A stretch of 7,283 bases of DNA from Parvularculaceae bacterium. GTDB taxonomy: Bacteria; Pseudomonadota; Alphaproteobacteria; Caulobacterales; Parvularculaceae. The position numbers and the translations under genes are program-made. The notes under the pieces are model-generated. The model had not been told where the DNA came from. It made no database searches and was given only the letters and a program-made list of their open reading frames with translations. This document shows positions 6,261 to 7,283 of the stretch, in pieces (position 1 is the first letter of the stretch; the number at the start of each line of letters is the position of its first letter). The stretch covers positions 1 to 7,283 of the forward strand of contig JACADX010000086.1 in assembly GCA_013389125.1 (NCBI GenBank), written 5' to 3'.

Positions 6261-6261
6261 T
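6237..6261. promoter_or_regulatory. TTGCA/TGCAA inverted repeats, likely PadR operator
   Basis: Two perfect overlapping palindromes share a half-site: TTGCA-A-TGCAA (6238-6248) and TGCAAG-tcgc-CTTGCA (6244-6259). The outer arms ATTGCAA (6237-6243) and TTGCAAT (6255-6261) also match perfectly. It is AT-rich in a GC-rich region, lies between divergent genes, and sits 11 bases before the padR start. PadR proteins are dimers that bind inverted repeats and often repress their own operon, so autoregulation is the natural inference. Confidence 0.55.
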
Positions 6262-6272
6262 ACCACCTCCCT

Positions 6273-6611
6273 ATGGATGTCGAGGCGTGGAAATCCCAGC
6301 TTCGTAAGGGCGCGGCCGAGCTTGCGGTGCTCGCGCTTCTCGACGAGACGGCGCGTTCGGGCATCGGGCTCCTCGACGCGCTTGAAGCGCGTCCCGAAAT
6401 CGGCCTTTCCGACGGATCGATCTATCCCCTCCTTAATCGGCTCGAACGCGAGGGCCGGATCGAGGGGCGCTGGCAGACGCCGCGCGGCGGCGGTCGCGGA
6501 CAGAAAATCTACGCCCTGACCGGCGAAGGACGCTCGGCGCTGAAATCGATGCGTGCGGCCTGGACCGGTTTCAGGGACGAACTGAGCGAGATTGTGGGAG
6601 GATCGAGATGA
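6273..6611 (+). CDS. PadR family transcriptional regulator
   Basis: A DNA-binding repressor-type protein of 112 aa made almost wholly of a PadR winged helix-turn-helix. The N-terminus DVEAWKSQLRKGAAELAVLALL (2-23) is typical. The recognition helix region is DGSIYPLLNRLEREG (48-62), followed by the wing around RWQTPRGGGRGQKIYALT and a C-terminal dimerisation helix. The ATG at 6273 is preferred to one at 6243, because the family N-terminus begins there and 6243 lies in the middle of the TTGCA operator. No Shine-Dalgarno precedes 6273; the bases before it instead resemble the anti-Shine-Dalgarno (CACCTCC, 6264-6270), so the mRNA may be leaderless. Its stop overlaps the next start (ATGA), coupling it to the HAAS membrane protein. 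The inducing signal is unknown. Confidence 0.9.
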   Translation: MDVEAWKSQLRKGAAELAVLALLDETARSGIGLLDALEARPEIGLSDGSIYPLLNRLEREGRIEGRWQTPRGGGRGQKIYALTGEGRSALKSMRAAWTGFRDELSEIVGGSR

Positions 6612-7189
6612 GCGACGACCGCAAGATTGACGACTATCTGAAAGCGCTTGCGCGATCCTTGCGCGTCTTGCCCGAGCGCGACCGCGACGACATCGTCGCC
6701 GAAATCCGCGCGCATCTGGAACACCGCGCCGGCGAAGGAAAACTCGCCGACGCGATGAAGGCGCTCGGCGGTCCCGAGACTTGCGCGCGCGCCTTCATCG
6801 AAGAAATCAAGATCCAGTCGGCGTTCGCCGACGGCGGTCCGACGAAGACGTTCGGCGCCCTTCTGGCGCTCGCCTCGGCGCGCGTCACGGCGACGGCCGG
6901 CCTGTTCTTTTCAGGCATTTTTTACATCCTCGCCGCCGCTTTCGTGTTTATCGGCTTTTACGAAATGGTGGCGCCCGAAACCGTCGGTCTCTGGTCGGAC
7001 CCGGCGCACGGCTCGTTCTTTTTCGGCACGATGGACGATCCGCCCTCGCCGACCGCGCGCGAACTTCTCGGGCGCTGGCTCGTCCCGGTCGCCGCCGCGC
7101 TCGCCGTTCTGTTCTTTGTATTTGCGCAGTGGCTGACAAAGCTCTTCTTGCGGCTGATGATGAGAAAGGGCCGGCCCGGCGCGATTTGA
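6608..7189 (+). CDS. HAAS-domain (DUF1700-like) membrane protein
   Basis: A 193 aa membrane protein with an N-terminal HAAS-type helical domain (about 5-67). This has the pattern IDDYLKALARSL, LPERDRDDIVAEIRAHLEHR and LGGPETCARAFIEE, which is characteristic of proteins encoded directly after PadR regulators. Two transmembrane helices follow at about 96-118 (TAGLFFSGIFYILAAAFVF) and 157-177 (LVPVAAALAVLFFVFAQW), separated by about 38 residues rich in Phe, Pro and Asp, with a basic C-terminal tail. GGGAGG (6596-6601) is a good ribosome binding site, and the ATGA overlap couples it to padR. The family is inferred to transmit or modulate a membrane or envelope signal with its partner PadR, but the mechanism is not established. 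The HAAS call rests on motif recognition and context. Confidence 0.82.
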   Translation: MSDDRKIDDYLKALARSLRVLPERDRDDIVAEIRAHLEHRAGEGKLADAMKALGGPETCARAFIEEIKIQSAFADGGPTKTFGALLALASARVTATAGLFFSGIFYILAAAFVFIGFYEMVAPETVGLWSDPAHGSFFFGTMDDPPSPTARELLGRWLVPVAAALAVLFFVFAQWLTKLFLRLMMRKGRPGAI

Positions 7190-7210
7190 CGCTTCGGGTT
7201 GCCTGCCGCG

Positions 7211-7283
7211 TCAATCCACGTAAACTTCGCCGCCTCGGACCAGCGCGCCGGGCGTAGAAGCGGAAACCGGTTTTGCGCGAAAA
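7211..7283 (-). CDS. Possible C-terminal end of a convergent gene (partial)
   Basis: On the minus strand a frame stays open from the window edge for 24 codons and ends in TGA at 7213-7211. It encodes a tail ending STPGALVRGGEVYVD, which looks protein-like. It would converge on the HAAS gene with a 21-base gap. I do not recognise a family. The part at 7252-7283 also looks like a dispersed intergenic palindrome, which competes with the coding reading. Too short to settle. Confidence 0.25.
   Translation of the reverse strand, partial: FRAKPVSASTPGALVRGGEVYVD
7252..7283. repeat. Palindromic element resembling Hyphomicrobiales intergenic repeats
   Basis: AAACCGGTTT (7264-7273) is a perfect 10-bp palindrome within an AGAAGCGGAAACC-type context followed by TTTTGCGCGAAAA. 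From memory, similar sequences (GGAACCGGTTTT cores) are dispersed through Hyphomicrobiales genomes. It is cut by the window edge. It shares GTTTTGCG with the inverted repeat cluster at 5474-5481. Confidence 0.35.

Noticed and set aside
6243..6272. PadR start at 6243
   Set aside because: The ATG sits inside the TTGCA operator and the added residues do not resemble PadR; family sequence begins at 6273.
1..7283. CRISPR arrays, tRNA or rRNA genes, insertion sequences, phage genes
   Set aside because: No regularly spaced direct repeats, no recognisable RNA gene sequences, no transposase or integrase motifs, and no marked base-composition shift were seen.

Overview
The window is GC-rich DNA that fits an alphaproteobacterium. 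The main reason is a stand-alone F0 ATP synthase operon in the order I, a, c, b', b, with no F1 genes beside it. Split F0/F1 operons and separate b and b' subunits are typical of that class. Intergenic palindromes of the AAACCGGTTT and CGCGTTTC type suggest, more weakly, a Hyphomicrobiales-like genome. The genus cannot be told from the sequence.

Layout. Positions 1-1812 (+) hold the last 603 codons of an M3-family zinc metallopeptidase (Dcp-like oligopeptidase), whose start lies outside the window. Positions 1813-2094 are non-coding, with a hairpin shortly after the peptidase and a well-formed sigma70-type promoter (TTGACG, 17 bp, TAGGTT) 55 bp before atpI. Positions 2095-4769 (+) encode the F0 membrane sector: AtpI, subunit a, subunit c, b' and b. 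A DUF924 protein of unknown function follows only 6 bp later (4776-5348) and is probably co-transcribed. Positions 5349-5553 lie between convergent genes and carry several hairpin-forming inverted repeats.

The last part is a small regulatory locus. A DUF899-type thioredoxin-fold protein with a CRYC motif is encoded on the minus strand (5554-6144). It is divergent from a PadR-type repressor (6273-6611), which overlaps by 4 bp a HAAS-domain membrane protein (6608-7189). The 128 bp between the divergent starts contains TTGCA/TGCAA half-sites lying inside a good minus-strand promoter, so PadR could plausibly control both directions. The last 94 bases hold a palindromic sequence and perhaps the C-terminal end of a convergent minus-strand gene.

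How they work together: subunits a, c, b and b' form the proton channel, rotor ring and peripheral stalk, and AtpI probably helps c-ring assembly. F1 must be encoded elsewhere. The PadR/HAAS pair looks like a self-regulated membrane-associated unit next to a redox-like protein. Most of the window is ordinary core genome. The points that deserve attention are the PadR operator arrangement, the DUF924 gene appended to the F0 operon, and the hairpin cluster. I see no clearly novel system.
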